Shown here: positions 39,501 through 47,279 of the stretch, one piece after another
How positions within the stretch are numbered: position 1 is the stretch's first letter
Layout: every line of letters begins with the position of its first letter
Source: Pseudomonas sp. P8_241
GTDB taxonomy: Bacteria > Pseudomonadota > Gammaproteobacteria > Pseudomonadales > Pseudomonadaceae
Reading direction: 5' to 3'
Length of the DNA: 64,000 nucleotides
NCBI RefSeq assembly: GCF_034008315.1
Contig: NZ_CP125377.1
Location: forward strand, 1,252,001 to 1,316,000
The notes under the pieces: generated by a model
Told to the model about the DNA's origin: nothing
Database searches by the model: none
Seen by the model: only the letters and a program-made list of their open reading frames with translations
Program-made: the position numbers and the translations under genes

Positions 39501-41258
39501 GTGCTGGTAGATGCCCGATGCATCGGGTTTGGCGTCAGTGGGCAGGGCAGTTTGCAAACGTTGATACGGTGCCAGATCGGGGTTCCATAATCGCCTCTGG
39601 CCACCGGGGATATGCACCGGCTGCAACCCCTCGAAGAACGGGGAGAGTTTCGCCTGCACGACTTTGCCTAGCGCGGCACCCCCAGCAAATGCCCCTAGCT
39701 GAACAACGCTCTGCAATACATTGATGGTTTGCTCAGCGGCGTCTGCCCAACGTCCCTCGGCCAGATCGACGATCCCTTCGACAACGTCACTGGTCAATTG
39801 ATAAGCGGTGTAGGCCAACATCAATTCGCCCAGTCCAGGTAGTAAAGGCGTTGCCACCAGCAACGCGGCGTTGAGAATGTCCGAGAGTATTTTTTCCAGG
39901 TTGTCCCACCAGGCCCACCGGGCCATGCGGTCGGCATACTCGGTGGGAATGGCGATTTCCCGGGCATCGTTGAAAATCTTGTTGAGTTTTTGCTGGTAAA
40001 GATATGGCCAGAGGTTGCCGGTGAAGCGTGTCTGACGGTCCTCTTCAATTTTCGAAAGAGCAAATTGCAGGCCCGGTTTATTCACAGGCGTTTCGCGCCA
40101 ACTCGGCAAACCGGATCCAGATGGGACGGGCTGCCATTTCACCGTGCTCAATCGGTCGTTCAACCCGGCGAAAAAATGCCCGCGTTGCTGATGGGCGACG
40201 AACTGACTGAAAAACTGTTGATAACTTTCGGACGCCTTGCCTGAGGTATCGCGCAACTGTCGTGTCAGTTCGGCCATGAACTCAAGGGATGACGGGTATT
40301 CCTTGAGGGGATGTTCCGGGTCGTTTGGCACATACACGATGACAGGTACGGGTTTGCCGCTGGTCTGCAGTTCGGCGGTGATCACGACAATGCCAGTCAG
40401 TGCCGCATCCATCATCCACAGGGTGTGATAACCGACGGGTTTGCCGTTCCATTGCAGATCTTTACTGTCGTACAGCATGCCGAGGACGACATCGTAGGCT
40501 TGCGCGCTGATGTCCTTTTTAGCCAATGCCATTTGTGCTGCAACCGCCAGTGCGCTCTTCTGGCTGCGGATGACTTTGAATTGCAGGGCACTTTGCGCCA
40601 CGCCGTCTTTTGGCTTCAGGCAATCGTTCAGATGCTTCTGGTATTGGGCGCCAATATCCAGCTCCCTGCACAGCGCGATGAACTGAGTGATGGTGATTTT
40701 TTGCCTGAGCGGTTCAACCCGAAAATGACCCCGGGCGTCGGGTCGACTGATGAATTCCGAGTCGACGGTATAGGTTTCGCTGTTGGCAAAGTTATGCAGT
40801 GCGGCATCCAGCAGGGATTTTTTGAGGCTTTTGACACCACCCTTGACGTCGTGAACCCACCAGGGCGTTTTAGCGGGCGCGTAAAGGCACAGCCAGGTCT
40901 CGTTGACATCGACGTCGACGCCATACCGTTGCACCAGAGCCTGGCGCAACAGCGGCTCGGCGAAGGTCTGGAGATCTTGCAAACCACTGAGCATCCGATC
41001 TACCGCGTTCTGCTCGGTCCAGTGGTTTTCGTTCAGTTTTTTCAGAATTTGGTGCTGTGTATCCGACACGTCCTTTTGCCAGGAAAATGTGTCCAGGCGA
41101 GCGCTTTTCAAATCGACGATGCGTCGGGGAGTTGCTTGGGCCAGCCAGGTTGGGAGCGCGTTTTTGACGTGTTCGTAATGAATACTTTTATCGGCAGGGG
41201 AAACCAGGTCCGGCTTCACAAGCGTCAGGGGAGAATTGGGCATTGCATGATCGTCCAT
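36558..41258 (-). CDS. NEL-type E3 ubiquitin ligase / LRR toxin-like protein
   Basis: 1566 residues. The N-terminal about 700 residues resemble the dermonecrotic-toxin-type region (DUF6543), with VPVIVYVPNDPEHPLKEY and a hydrophobic stretch ILNAALLVATPLLPGLGELM. About 1080-1210 holds leucine-rich repeats (LHELSAKGCELTRLPNQIG, LQRLRLSDNKI, LEVLRLDENPLGRL). The C-terminal about 300 residues form a NEL domain as in IpaH/SspH: catalytic Cys1332 in PVDCADAGAQLFNNMG with the CxD aspartate at 1334, and a long helical end. Such enzymes ubiquitinate host proteins. No signal peptide is seen, so delivery is unknown. A second ATG at 41243 is possible; neither start has a strong ribosome-binding site. Confidence 0.85.
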   Translation of the reverse strand: MDDHAMPNSPLTLVKPDLVSPADKSIHYEHVKNALPTWLAQATPRRIVDLKSARLDTFSWQKDVSDTQHQILKKLNENHWTEQNAVDRMLSGLQDLQTFAEPLLRQALVQRYGVDVDVNETWLCLYAPAKTPWWVHDVKGGVKSLKKSLLDAALHNFANSETYTVDSEFISRPDARGHFRVEPLRQKITITQFIALCRELDIGAQYQKHLNDCLKPKDGVAQSALQFKVIRSQKSALAVAAQMALAKKDISAQAYDVVLGMLYDSKDLQWNGKPVGYHTLWMMDAALTGIVVITAELQTSGKPVPVIVYVPNDPEHPLKEYPSSLEFMAELTRQLRDTSGKASESYQQFFSQFVAHQQRGHFFAGLNDRLSTVKWQPVPSGSGLPSWRETPVNKPGLQFALSKIEEDRQTRFTGNLWPYLYQQKLNKIFNDAREIAIPTEYADRMARWAWWDNLEKILSDILNAALLVATPLLPGLGELMLAYTAYQLTSDVVEGIVDLAEGRWADAAEQTINVLQSVVQLGAFAGGAALGKVVQAKLSPFFEGLQPVHIPGGQRRLWNPDLAPYQRLQTALPTDAKPDASGIYQHQGQRIVRLDDQHFVVDNDPVTGQHRIKHPQRPDAYAPRLKHNGHGAWVAETENPRLWQGPTLMRRLGHTTDAFNDVQLEQVRQISGTDEAELRRVHVDNAPPPPLLVDTLQRLDLTAEHAAAELKPETALLFLDFPELPGNIAEKILAGASVSERQRIAEQHHLSMRLKTQARELQFETQSVRAAQGLYHDALTNIDTERLVLGALRIHTDTFADLRIEIREDTVDGVLRCSAGSEDSSLLRILVRDESAQYTVWGASNQRLHGADNLFESVLHALNTDQRRALGYKPGDAEMFKEWIIAKTAPPSERRTVLARPPLRPIGERETMLLVRGAGLSRDGQTLHERIQDLHPHFSEHEVDAFADALSAKGEPLKIIEQHEDDLDELRVILNRWEYQQPDSWGPGSRSFQDAGGLHISERLMDCFTRKNTELGNRADPDSYSLDLSRELLSIDLELWWKKRPDLKKFLDKVTVLKLDNTLFSFQMTGLLKDFPNLHELSAKGCELTRLPNQIGNLPRLQRLRLSDNKIVLDADDVEKLKQQTRLEVLRLDENPLGRLVDIGHMPRLKVVGVRNTGLASWPKGTLKKSRPRGFLLDLRGNPLEQIPDVVPGSAHAWVVARTRLDVSNLSDINQVLYQQVRQSVALPPEPIVPADNPMEATITSNYSTTHWNDVPGWGVDRANLWSDLIDEPQAERFMTVLLETKNSADYRAGGDARDQLLQRIWRMLDAVQIDTPLRQELFTMAIAPVDCADAGAQLFNNMGIKVLASEASSYSTDAAQREQKLVTLAKGAARLEHVNDIARADIAGRQGNPDDVEVYLAYQTGLAQRLGLPWQSERMLYRPVSGVTDAMIDQACDTVLALEEGDGLVNKMLEQDFWEQYLKEKFPIRIETNKRLYQSQYEQLETLRTTQLEWADSSELTQTQRAELNDRLKVLANDLAIAQTLVFTEDAMSETTFESLLVDLGYQEKNMLRSLTREALSRAGQ

Positions 41259-41409
41259 TGATCAAAAGTGGAGCGATCAGACTAGGTAAGCAGACTCCCC
41301 AAAAAAAGCGCAAATACAGGTTCGGAAAACGGCTGAATCCGCTCCGAACCTTTCAAAATTCAAGAGTGAAAAATACATAGTTACCGCATGCTCGCGGTTT
41401 TCTCTTGGG

Positions 41410-44400
41410 TTAGCGCAGCGCCGTCGTGGTTGCCGGATTGCACATCGTGTGCGTACCCGGTTGCAGGTATGGCGTCAGTATCGGCGCCATGCCTTTGAGC
41501 ACTTGCACGGGCAATGCCGAGGTAAAGGTGAAGCTTTCAGCCGAGCGCCCAGGCACGAAGGCGGTCAACGTACCGAAGTGGTTATCACCGATGTAGAACA
41601 CGAAGGTGGCCGTGCGGTTGAGCGATTTGGAACTGAGGATCCGTCCACCCGAACCGACGGCCTCGATGCGGTTGTCACCGGTACCGGTCTTGCCACCCAT
41701 GGCCAGCGGCGTGCCGTCGGGCAGTTTGAAACTGCCGGCAACGCGCTTGGCGGTACCTGCATCAACCACTTGCGAAAGCGCTTCGCGCATCGCCGTCGCC
41801 ACTTCAGACGGCATGACTCGCTTGCCGACATCCGGGTCGTTGATCAGGCTGGTTTCATAAGGCGTGGCAGCGGCGAAATGCAGGCTGTCGATACGCAAGG
41901 TCGGCATGCGCACGCCGTCATTGAGAATGGTGCCGATCAATTCAGCCAGTGCGGCAGGGCGGTCGCCGGAGCTGCCGATGGCGGTTGCCAGCGACGGCAC
42001 CAGGTGATCGAACGGGTAGCCGACTTTCTGCCAACGCTGGTGAATGTCGAGGAATGCTTCGATCTCCAGCATGGTGCGAATACGGCTATCGCGAGCACCC
42101 TTGTGTCGGCTCTTGAACAGCCAGCTGTAAACCTCCTGACGTTCAAACTGGCTGGCTTTGACGATGTCCGGGAAGGTGGCGTCCGGGTGATTGAGCAAAT
42201 AGCCCATCATCCACAGGTCCAGCGGGTGGACCTTGGCGATGAAGCCCTGATCCGGCAAATCGTAGGCACCGGGACTGTAGGCTTGATAAAGGCGTACCAG
42301 ACGCTCGTCGGTGAGCTTTTCTGTCAGTTTGGCTCCCGTGAGGTGCGAGCGTACAAAGGTATTGAAGGTTTCCTGTTTGGCCTGTGGCAGCAGGTAACGG
42401 TGTACGGCCGCCAAGCGGATCGGCGTCGGACGCATGCTGTCGAGGAAGGTTTCGAGCCGGTCCTGAGTGTCCTTGTTTTTGTACTTCTTCCAGAACTTGA
42501 GCAGAAATGAAGTGCCCTCGCGGTCGGCAAACGAAGCCAGGTATTCCTGGCGCCGAGGGTCGCGGTCGTCCTTGAGCAGTTCGGCGCTGTTGTTGGGGCC
42601 GGAGTAGGTGGTGTAACGCACCAGGTCGCGCATCAGGCGAATGAATGGCAGGTTGATCGACTCGCGCAGGGCGTCGCGCAGGGTCGGTATGCGGCCGTTG
42701 TCTTCCTTGCGGAAGTTATGGAATACATGCAGGCCGCCGCCAGTGAAAAACGCTTCGCCGGGGCTGGCCGAGTATTTGCGGTCCAGCGCGGCCCCGAGCA
42801 GGGTCGGCAGGCTGCGGTCCTTGTTCTCGATCATGTAATCAACGACCCAGCGACTCAGGCGGTCCTGATCCGGCACTTCGGCTTTCTTCAGCTCCGGAAC
42901 GCTCATCTGCGCGTATTTATCGTGCAGTTCGGCAATGATCTGCAGATAGGTCGTCATCACCCGCATCTTGGCGGTGGAGCCCAATTCCAGTTTGCTGCCT
43001 TCGTTGATATCGAACGGCTGGTCGGTGCTGTCGGTTTGCACCCGCACCCGCGAGCCGTCAGGGGTCAGCTCGAACAAGGTAAAACTGTAGCGGACCTGGG
43101 CGGTGCTGGTGGGGGTCAGCAGGCGTTCACCCATCAGGCCGATTTCTGTTGCAAAAGCCGGGTCCGCGAGCTTCTTGAGGTACTCGGTGGCCTGGGTTTG
43201 CAGTTCGCCTTGCAGGGTACTGGTGGCTGACAGGTCAAGACGGTCGAGGTCGTACAGCGGACGGTTGAGCATGCCGGCCAGACGACTGCGCGCCACGCTG
43301 ATGCCTTTGTTGGTTTCGATCGGTTGGATGGTCGGCTGGGTCGCCCAGTCGCGATAGGTCACTTTGCTGGCCAGGGCGGCGGCGGCGAATTGAGCGTCGA
43401 TCACACCATTCTGTGCCAGCAGGCGGATGTGGCTGTCGGTGAGTTCGGCCAGTTCATCGTGGCCCTTGGTCAAGTAGTGAGAAGGACGACGCTGGGCGAT
43501 CATTAACGACAGCATTTCGCGCAGGGCCAGGCCTTTTTCTGCCAGGGTTTTTGGATCCGTCGCGGTGCTGGACAGGCGTTCGTTGGCCTTGTTGAAGTCG
43601 GCGCCGTACCACACGCGCAACCCTTCGGCCATGCCGTGCACTTCGCCATGCCCCGGTACGGCCGACAGGGGAACGCTGTTGAGGTAATCGCGTACCACGT
43701 TCTGCCGGGCTTCGAGGGTTTGCGGCCCGGCTTGATAGGCGCGCACGGTGGCGGAAATCATCTGGCGTATTTTCTCGGCGCCATTGACAGTCAGGCCATC
43801 GGGCGAGTGCCGGTATTTTTCCAGTTGCGTCGCCAAGGTGCTGCCGCCCGCGGATTGGCCGGGGATGTGCAACATCTTGGCGACCTGGGACCATGCCGCC
43901 ATGCCGAATCGCGGCCAGTCCACCGCCGGGTTGGCCAGAGGCTGTTTGGGATCGAGCAGGAAGCGGTTCTCGATGAACAGCAAACTGCTGACCACCACAG
44001 GCGGAATCGAGGCAAAGCTTGAGTAAAGCTGTTGCGGGTAGTTGTACTGGTACAGCGGCGCCGCCTTGCAATCGGTGATCGACAGGCCGGCCTGGATTTT
44101 CTCTGAATACGGTACGAACAGGCCCTTGCCGCTGTAGTCCATCAGGGCAGGGGAGAAACGGGTTTGCGCTTCAACGACAAAATCGCGCTTGATCAAGCGC
44201 GGCAGGAATTCGTCCAGCGAGCTGTAGCCCAGACGCCGGTCAAATGGGCCGTCACCCGGATAACGGATCGCATCGCTGGGACCGGGTTTGAGTTCATAGT
44301 TGAGCGACGCGGCATATTTGCTGACTTCCCGGGCCTGAAACTTCGAGGTGCGCATCTCCCTCGCGGCGGCCAGCCCCACGACAATCGCGATAATCAACAG

Positions 44401-44538
44401 CAAAAGCCAGAACGCTCCCCATCCGTGTCGGCTGCGACGGGGTTTTTCAGGTGTTGGCGCTTCATCCACTCGTTCAGTCGGGACCACGGTTTTACTCGAA
44501 TCGGTTTGCCACAAAGCGCCCATAGTCGACTGATCCAT
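41410..44538 (-). CDS. Large class A penicillin-binding protein
   Basis: 1042 residues, longer than PBP1a/1b. An N-terminal cytoplasmic segment and one membrane helix (AFWLLLLIIAIVVGLAAA) precede a GT51 glycosyltransferase domain with GGSTLATQLEKY, but the first GT51 motif reads ENRFLLDP instead of the usual EDxxFxxH. The transpeptidase domain is intact: SxxK as GSTAK (Ser521), SIN in RESINLPF, and GGKTGTGD near 950. It would polymerise and crosslink peptidoglycan in the periplasm. It lies upstream of the NEL gene on the same strand, 151 bases apart; a functional link is not shown. Large variants like this occur in Pseudomonas. Confidence 0.9.
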   Translation of the reverse strand: MDQSTMGALWQTDSSKTVVPTERVDEAPTPEKPRRSRHGWGAFWLLLLIIAIVVGLAAAREMRTSKFQAREVSKYAASLNYELKPGPSDAIRYPGDGPFDRRLGYSSLDEFLPRLIKRDFVVEAQTRFSPALMDYSGKGLFVPYSEKIQAGLSITDCKAAPLYQYNYPQQLYSSFASIPPVVVSSLLFIENRFLLDPKQPLANPAVDWPRFGMAAWSQVAKMLHIPGQSAGGSTLATQLEKYRHSPDGLTVNGAEKIRQMISATVRAYQAGPQTLEARQNVVRDYLNSVPLSAVPGHGEVHGMAEGLRVWYGADFNKANERLSSTATDPKTLAEKGLALREMLSLMIAQRRPSHYLTKGHDELAELTDSHIRLLAQNGVIDAQFAAAALASKVTYRDWATQPTIQPIETNKGISVARSRLAGMLNRPLYDLDRLDLSATSTLQGELQTQATEYLKKLADPAFATEIGLMGERLLTPTSTAQVRYSFTLFELTPDGSRVRVQTDSTDQPFDINEGSKLELGSTAKMRVMTTYLQIIAELHDKYAQMSVPELKKAEVPDQDRLSRWVVDYMIENKDRSLPTLLGAALDRKYSASPGEAFFTGGGLHVFHNFRKEDNGRIPTLRDALRESINLPFIRLMRDLVRYTTYSGPNNSAELLKDDRDPRRQEYLASFADREGTSFLLKFWKKYKNKDTQDRLETFLDSMRPTPIRLAAVHRYLLPQAKQETFNTFVRSHLTGAKLTEKLTDERLVRLYQAYSPGAYDLPDQGFIAKVHPLDLWMMGYLLNHPDATFPDIVKASQFERQEVYSWLFKSRHKGARDSRIRTMLEIEAFLDIHQRWQKVGYPFDHLVPSLATAIGSSGDRPAALAELIGTILNDGVRMPTLRIDSLHFAAATPYETSLINDPDVGKRVMPSEVATAMREALSQVVDAGTAKRVAGSFKLPDGTPLAMGGKTGTGDNRIEAVGSGGRILSSKSLNRTATFVFYIGDNHFGTLTAFVPGRSAESFTFTSALPVQVLKGMAPILTPYLQPGTHTMCNPATTTALR

Positions 44539-44634
44539 TCACGCAGATTGATCGGACTTGTCTGAAGCTTAGACGGTGGTTGGCGATGGGGAAAAAATTG
44601 TGTGGTGGAAAATGACGGGTTTTTGCCGTTTTTT

Positions 44635-44755
44635 GTGGCGAGGGAGCTTGCTCCCGCTGGGTTGCGAAGCAGCCCCAATGATTTTTGCGATTGGTCTGAT
44701 AAGTCGGAGCAGCCGGTTTTGCGCCTGCTGCGCAGGCGAGCGGGAGCAAGGGGGT
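44635..44755. repeat. REP pair 3' of the RAYT gene
   Basis: GTGGCGAGGGAGCTTGCTCC (44635-44660) and a partial inverted partner around GCGGGAGCAAG (44740-44751). It is the same family as at 45351-45478 on the other side of the transposase. Confidence 0.8.
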
Positions 44756-44772
44756 AAGTCTACAAATCGGAT

Positions 44773-45231
44773 TCATAGCCAGCAGGCATCCCAGAGCGGG
44801 TAGTCGCCGATTTTTACCACCAACCCTGCCCTCAGGGGATTGGCAATAATGTAGCGGGCGAAAGGAAGCAGATCCTCGCCATCGCGGATGGCTCGGTCGT
44901 GGTAGCCGGTTTGCCAGAAGGCTCCTCTTTGGTTCAGGGCGTGGTTGATGGTGAGTGTGCTACGGGATTTGATTGACTGCATGAGTTGCGCCAGCGATCG
45001 CTGTTCAAGCTGTACCAGCCAGTGAAAGTGGTCCGGCATGATGACCCAGGCCATTGAGTTGACGCTTTTTTGTTCTTGAGCCCGTCGAAACTCATCAACC
45101 AACAGTCGCCCAATCCGCCAGTCGCCGAAAATTCGGCGGCGTTGATGCACTACCACCGTAATGAGATAACCCCGTCCCGATTCCGAGTAACGTCCACGCC
45201 GCAGCAGGTGTGAGTTTGGATGTGGAGGCAT
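44773..45231 (-). mobile_element. REP-associated tyrosine transposase (RAYT), Y1 family
   Basis: 152 residues, complete for the short RAYT branch. The HUH motif is HFHW (in VIMPDHFHWLVQ), and the downstream part QTGYHDRAIRDGEDLLPFARYIIANPLRAGLV carries the family's catalytic-tyrosine region. RAYTs mobilise or maintain REP/REPIN sequences by cutting single-stranded REP hairpins. Here the gene is flanked on both sides by GGCGAGGGAGCTTGCTCCC-type REPs, which makes it the probable partner of that family. The protein start at MPPHPNSHLLRRGRYSESGR is typical. Confidence 0.92.
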
Positions 45232-45350
45232 TCCGTTGCGTCCTTGAAGTGTTGTTTGAACACGTTAGCGCCTCGTTTTCCTACGTGAATCCGCAATTGC
45301 TGAGTGAAATTTCCCTACACGTTGACGAATCCAATAGCGCCGAAGTGCTT

Positions 45351-45478
45351 CTGTGGCGAGGGAGCTTGCTCCCGTTCGGCTGCGCAGCAGTCGTAAAGCG
45401 GTGTGTCTGAACCCATCAAGGCGGCCTGATCTCAGGGACTGCTTCGCAGTCCAGCGGGGGCAAGCCCCCTCGCCACAG
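45351..45478. repeat. REP pair 5' of the RAYT gene
   Basis: CTGTGGCGAGGGAGCTTGCT (from 45351) and the inverted GGGGGCAAGCCCCCTCGCC ending at 45478. It lies in the 485-base gap 45232-45716; the rest of that gap (45479-45716) is the upstream region of the permease, in which no further gene was recognised. Confidence 0.85.
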
Positions 45479-45716
45479 GGGTTGGCTGGAAAGGCCTGGT
45501 TTAGACATCTCGATGGGGTAAATACGGCTTTGGCAGGGGCATGACGATGCACCATTGTTGTGCAATACTCGGCGCCGTTTTCCCACTGATCTTGAGGGTA
45601 ATTCCTACAAGACGAGTCTGCCCACGAAGCAGATTCGGTTTCGGGAAGCGCTGGCTTATCGGTCAGCGCTTCACCACTTGGTGGTCATATCCAATAACAA
45701 GACGAGGTTGTCCCCC

Positions 45717-47138
45717 ATGCCTACCGGCAATCACTTGCCCCATGGCGAGACCGCTCAAGGCGGCCCGCTCAAACGCGAACTCGGCGAACGGCATATTCGC
45801 CTGATGGCACTTGGCGCCTGCATCGGCGTCGGCCTGTTCCTCGGTTCGGCCAAGGCTATCGAAATGGCCGGTCCGGCCATCATGCTGTCCTACATCATTG
45901 GCGGTCTGGCGATCCTGGTGATCATGCGCGCCCTTGGCGAAATGGCCGTGCACAACCCGGTCGCCGGCTCGTTCAGCCGTTATGCCCAAGACTACCTCGG
46001 CCCATTGGCCGGTTTTCTGACCGGCTGGAACTACTGGTTCCTGTGGCTGGTGACCTGCGTTGCGGAAATCACTGCGGTGGCGGTGTACATGGGCGTCTGG
46101 TTCCCCGATGTACCCCGCTGGATCTGGGCCCTCGCGGCACTGATCAGCATGGGCTCGATCAACCTGATCGCGGTCAAGGCCTTCGGTGAGTTCGAGTTCT
46201 GGTTCGCCCTGATCAAGATCGTCACCATCGTCGCCATGGTGTTCGGCGGCATCGGCGTTATTGCTTTCGGCTTCGGTAACGACGGTGTTGCGCTGGGCAT
46301 TTCCAACCTCTGGACCCACGGCGGCTTCATGCCTAATGGCGTACAAGGCGTGCTGATGTCCCTGCAAATGGTGATGTTCGCTTACCTGGGCGTCGAGATG
46401 ATCGGCCTGACCGCCGGTGAAGCGAAGAACCCGCAGAAAACCATTCCGGATGCGATCGGCTCGGTGTTCTGGCGGATTCTGCTGTTCTACGTCGGTGCGT
46501 TGTTCGTAATCCTGTCGATCTATCCGTGGAATGAAATCGGTACCCAGGGCAGTCCGTTCGTGATGACCTTCGAGCGACTGGGCATCAAGACCGCGGCCGG
46601 TATCATCAACTTCGTGGTGATCACCGCGGCATTGTCGTCGTGCAACGGCGGCATTTTCAGCACCGGTCGCATGCTCTATAGCCTGGCGCAGAACGGCCAG
46701 GCCCCGGCCGGTTTCGCCAAGACTTCGAACAACGGCGTACCGCGTCGTGCGCTGCTGCTGTCGATTGGCGCCTTGCTGCTGGGCGTGCTGCTCAATTACC
46801 TGGTGCCGGAGAAAGTCTTCGTCTGGGTGACGGCGATTGCCACCTTTGGCGCGATCTGGACCTGGGTGATGATTCTGTTGGCCCAGCTCAAATTCCGCAA
46901 AGGCTTGAGCGCCAGCGAACGTGCCGGCCTGAAATACCGTATGTGGCTGTACCCGGTCAGCTCCTATCTGGCGCTGGCGTTTCTGGTGCTGGTGGTCGGC
47001 CTGATGGCGTACTTCCCGGACACCCGCGTGGCGCTGTATGTGGGGCCGGCGTTCCTGGTGCTGCTGACGGTGTTGTTTTATGTGTTCAAGCTGCAACCGA
47101 CCAATGCTTCGCAAGGTGCGGTGCGTTCGGCTTCGTAA
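45717..47138 (+). CDS. APC-family amino-acid permease
   Basis: 473 residues from the ATG at 45717 (GAGG upstream; longer frames lack family sequence). Twelve hydrophobic segments are visible. Family signatures are LKRELGERHIRLMALGACIGVGLF at the first helix and MRALGEMAVHNPVAGSFSRYA, placing it with the GabP/AroP/ProY amino-acid transporters of the inner membrane, proton symporters. The substrate cannot be read; proline-specific ProY-like proteins look closest in general appearance, with low confidence. A strong terminator follows. Confidence 0.92.
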   Translation: MPTGNHLPHGETAQGGPLKRELGERHIRLMALGACIGVGLFLGSAKAIEMAGPAIMLSYIIGGLAILVIMRALGEMAVHNPVAGSFSRYAQDYLGPLAGFLTGWNYWFLWLVTCVAEITAVAVYMGVWFPDVPRWIWALAALISMGSINLIAVKAFGEFEFWFALIKIVTIVAMVFGGIGVIAFGFGNDGVALGISNLWTHGGFMPNGVQGVLMSLQMVMFAYLGVEMIGLTAGEAKNPQKTIPDAIGSVFWRILLFYVGALFVILSIYPWNEIGTQGSPFVMTFERLGIKTAAGIINFVVITAALSSCNGGIFSTGRMLYSLAQNGQAPAGFAKTSNNGVPRRALLLSIGALLLGVLLNYLVPEKVFVWVTAIATFGAIWTWVMILLAQLKFRKGLSASERAGLKYRMWLYPVSSYLALAFLVLVVGLMAYFPDTRVALYVGPAFLVLLTVLFYVFKLQPTNASQGAVRSAS

Positions 47139-47156
47139 GCGGTAACGCGTGAAATG

Positions 47157-47187
47157 AAAAAGCCCCGGCGATTGGCCGGGGCTTTTG
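47157..47187 (+). terminator. Terminator after the amino-acid permease
   Basis: AAAAGCCCCGGC and GCCGGGGCTTTT form a 12-bp stem with loop GATTG. Confidence 0.92.
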
Positions 47188-47200
47188 CATTTTAAAGATC

Positions 47201-47279
47201 AAAAGATCGCAGCCTGCGGCAGTTCCTACAGGGGAATACGATCAGCTTCTGTAGGCGCTGCCGAAGGCTGCGATCTTTT
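47201..47279. repeat. REP pair overlapping the 3' end of opgC
   Basis: AAAAGATCGCAGCCTGCGGC (47201-47230) faces TGTAGGCGCTGCCGAAGGCT (47250-47279). The opgC stop codon (TAG on the minus strand, 47228-47226) lies within the left copy. Confidence 0.9.

Noticed and set aside
36000..41258. The pilus operon and the NEL gene considered as one pathogenicity island with flanking repeats
   Set aside because: No tRNA, integrase or direct repeats at the borders were found; only the AT-rich leader hints at transfer.
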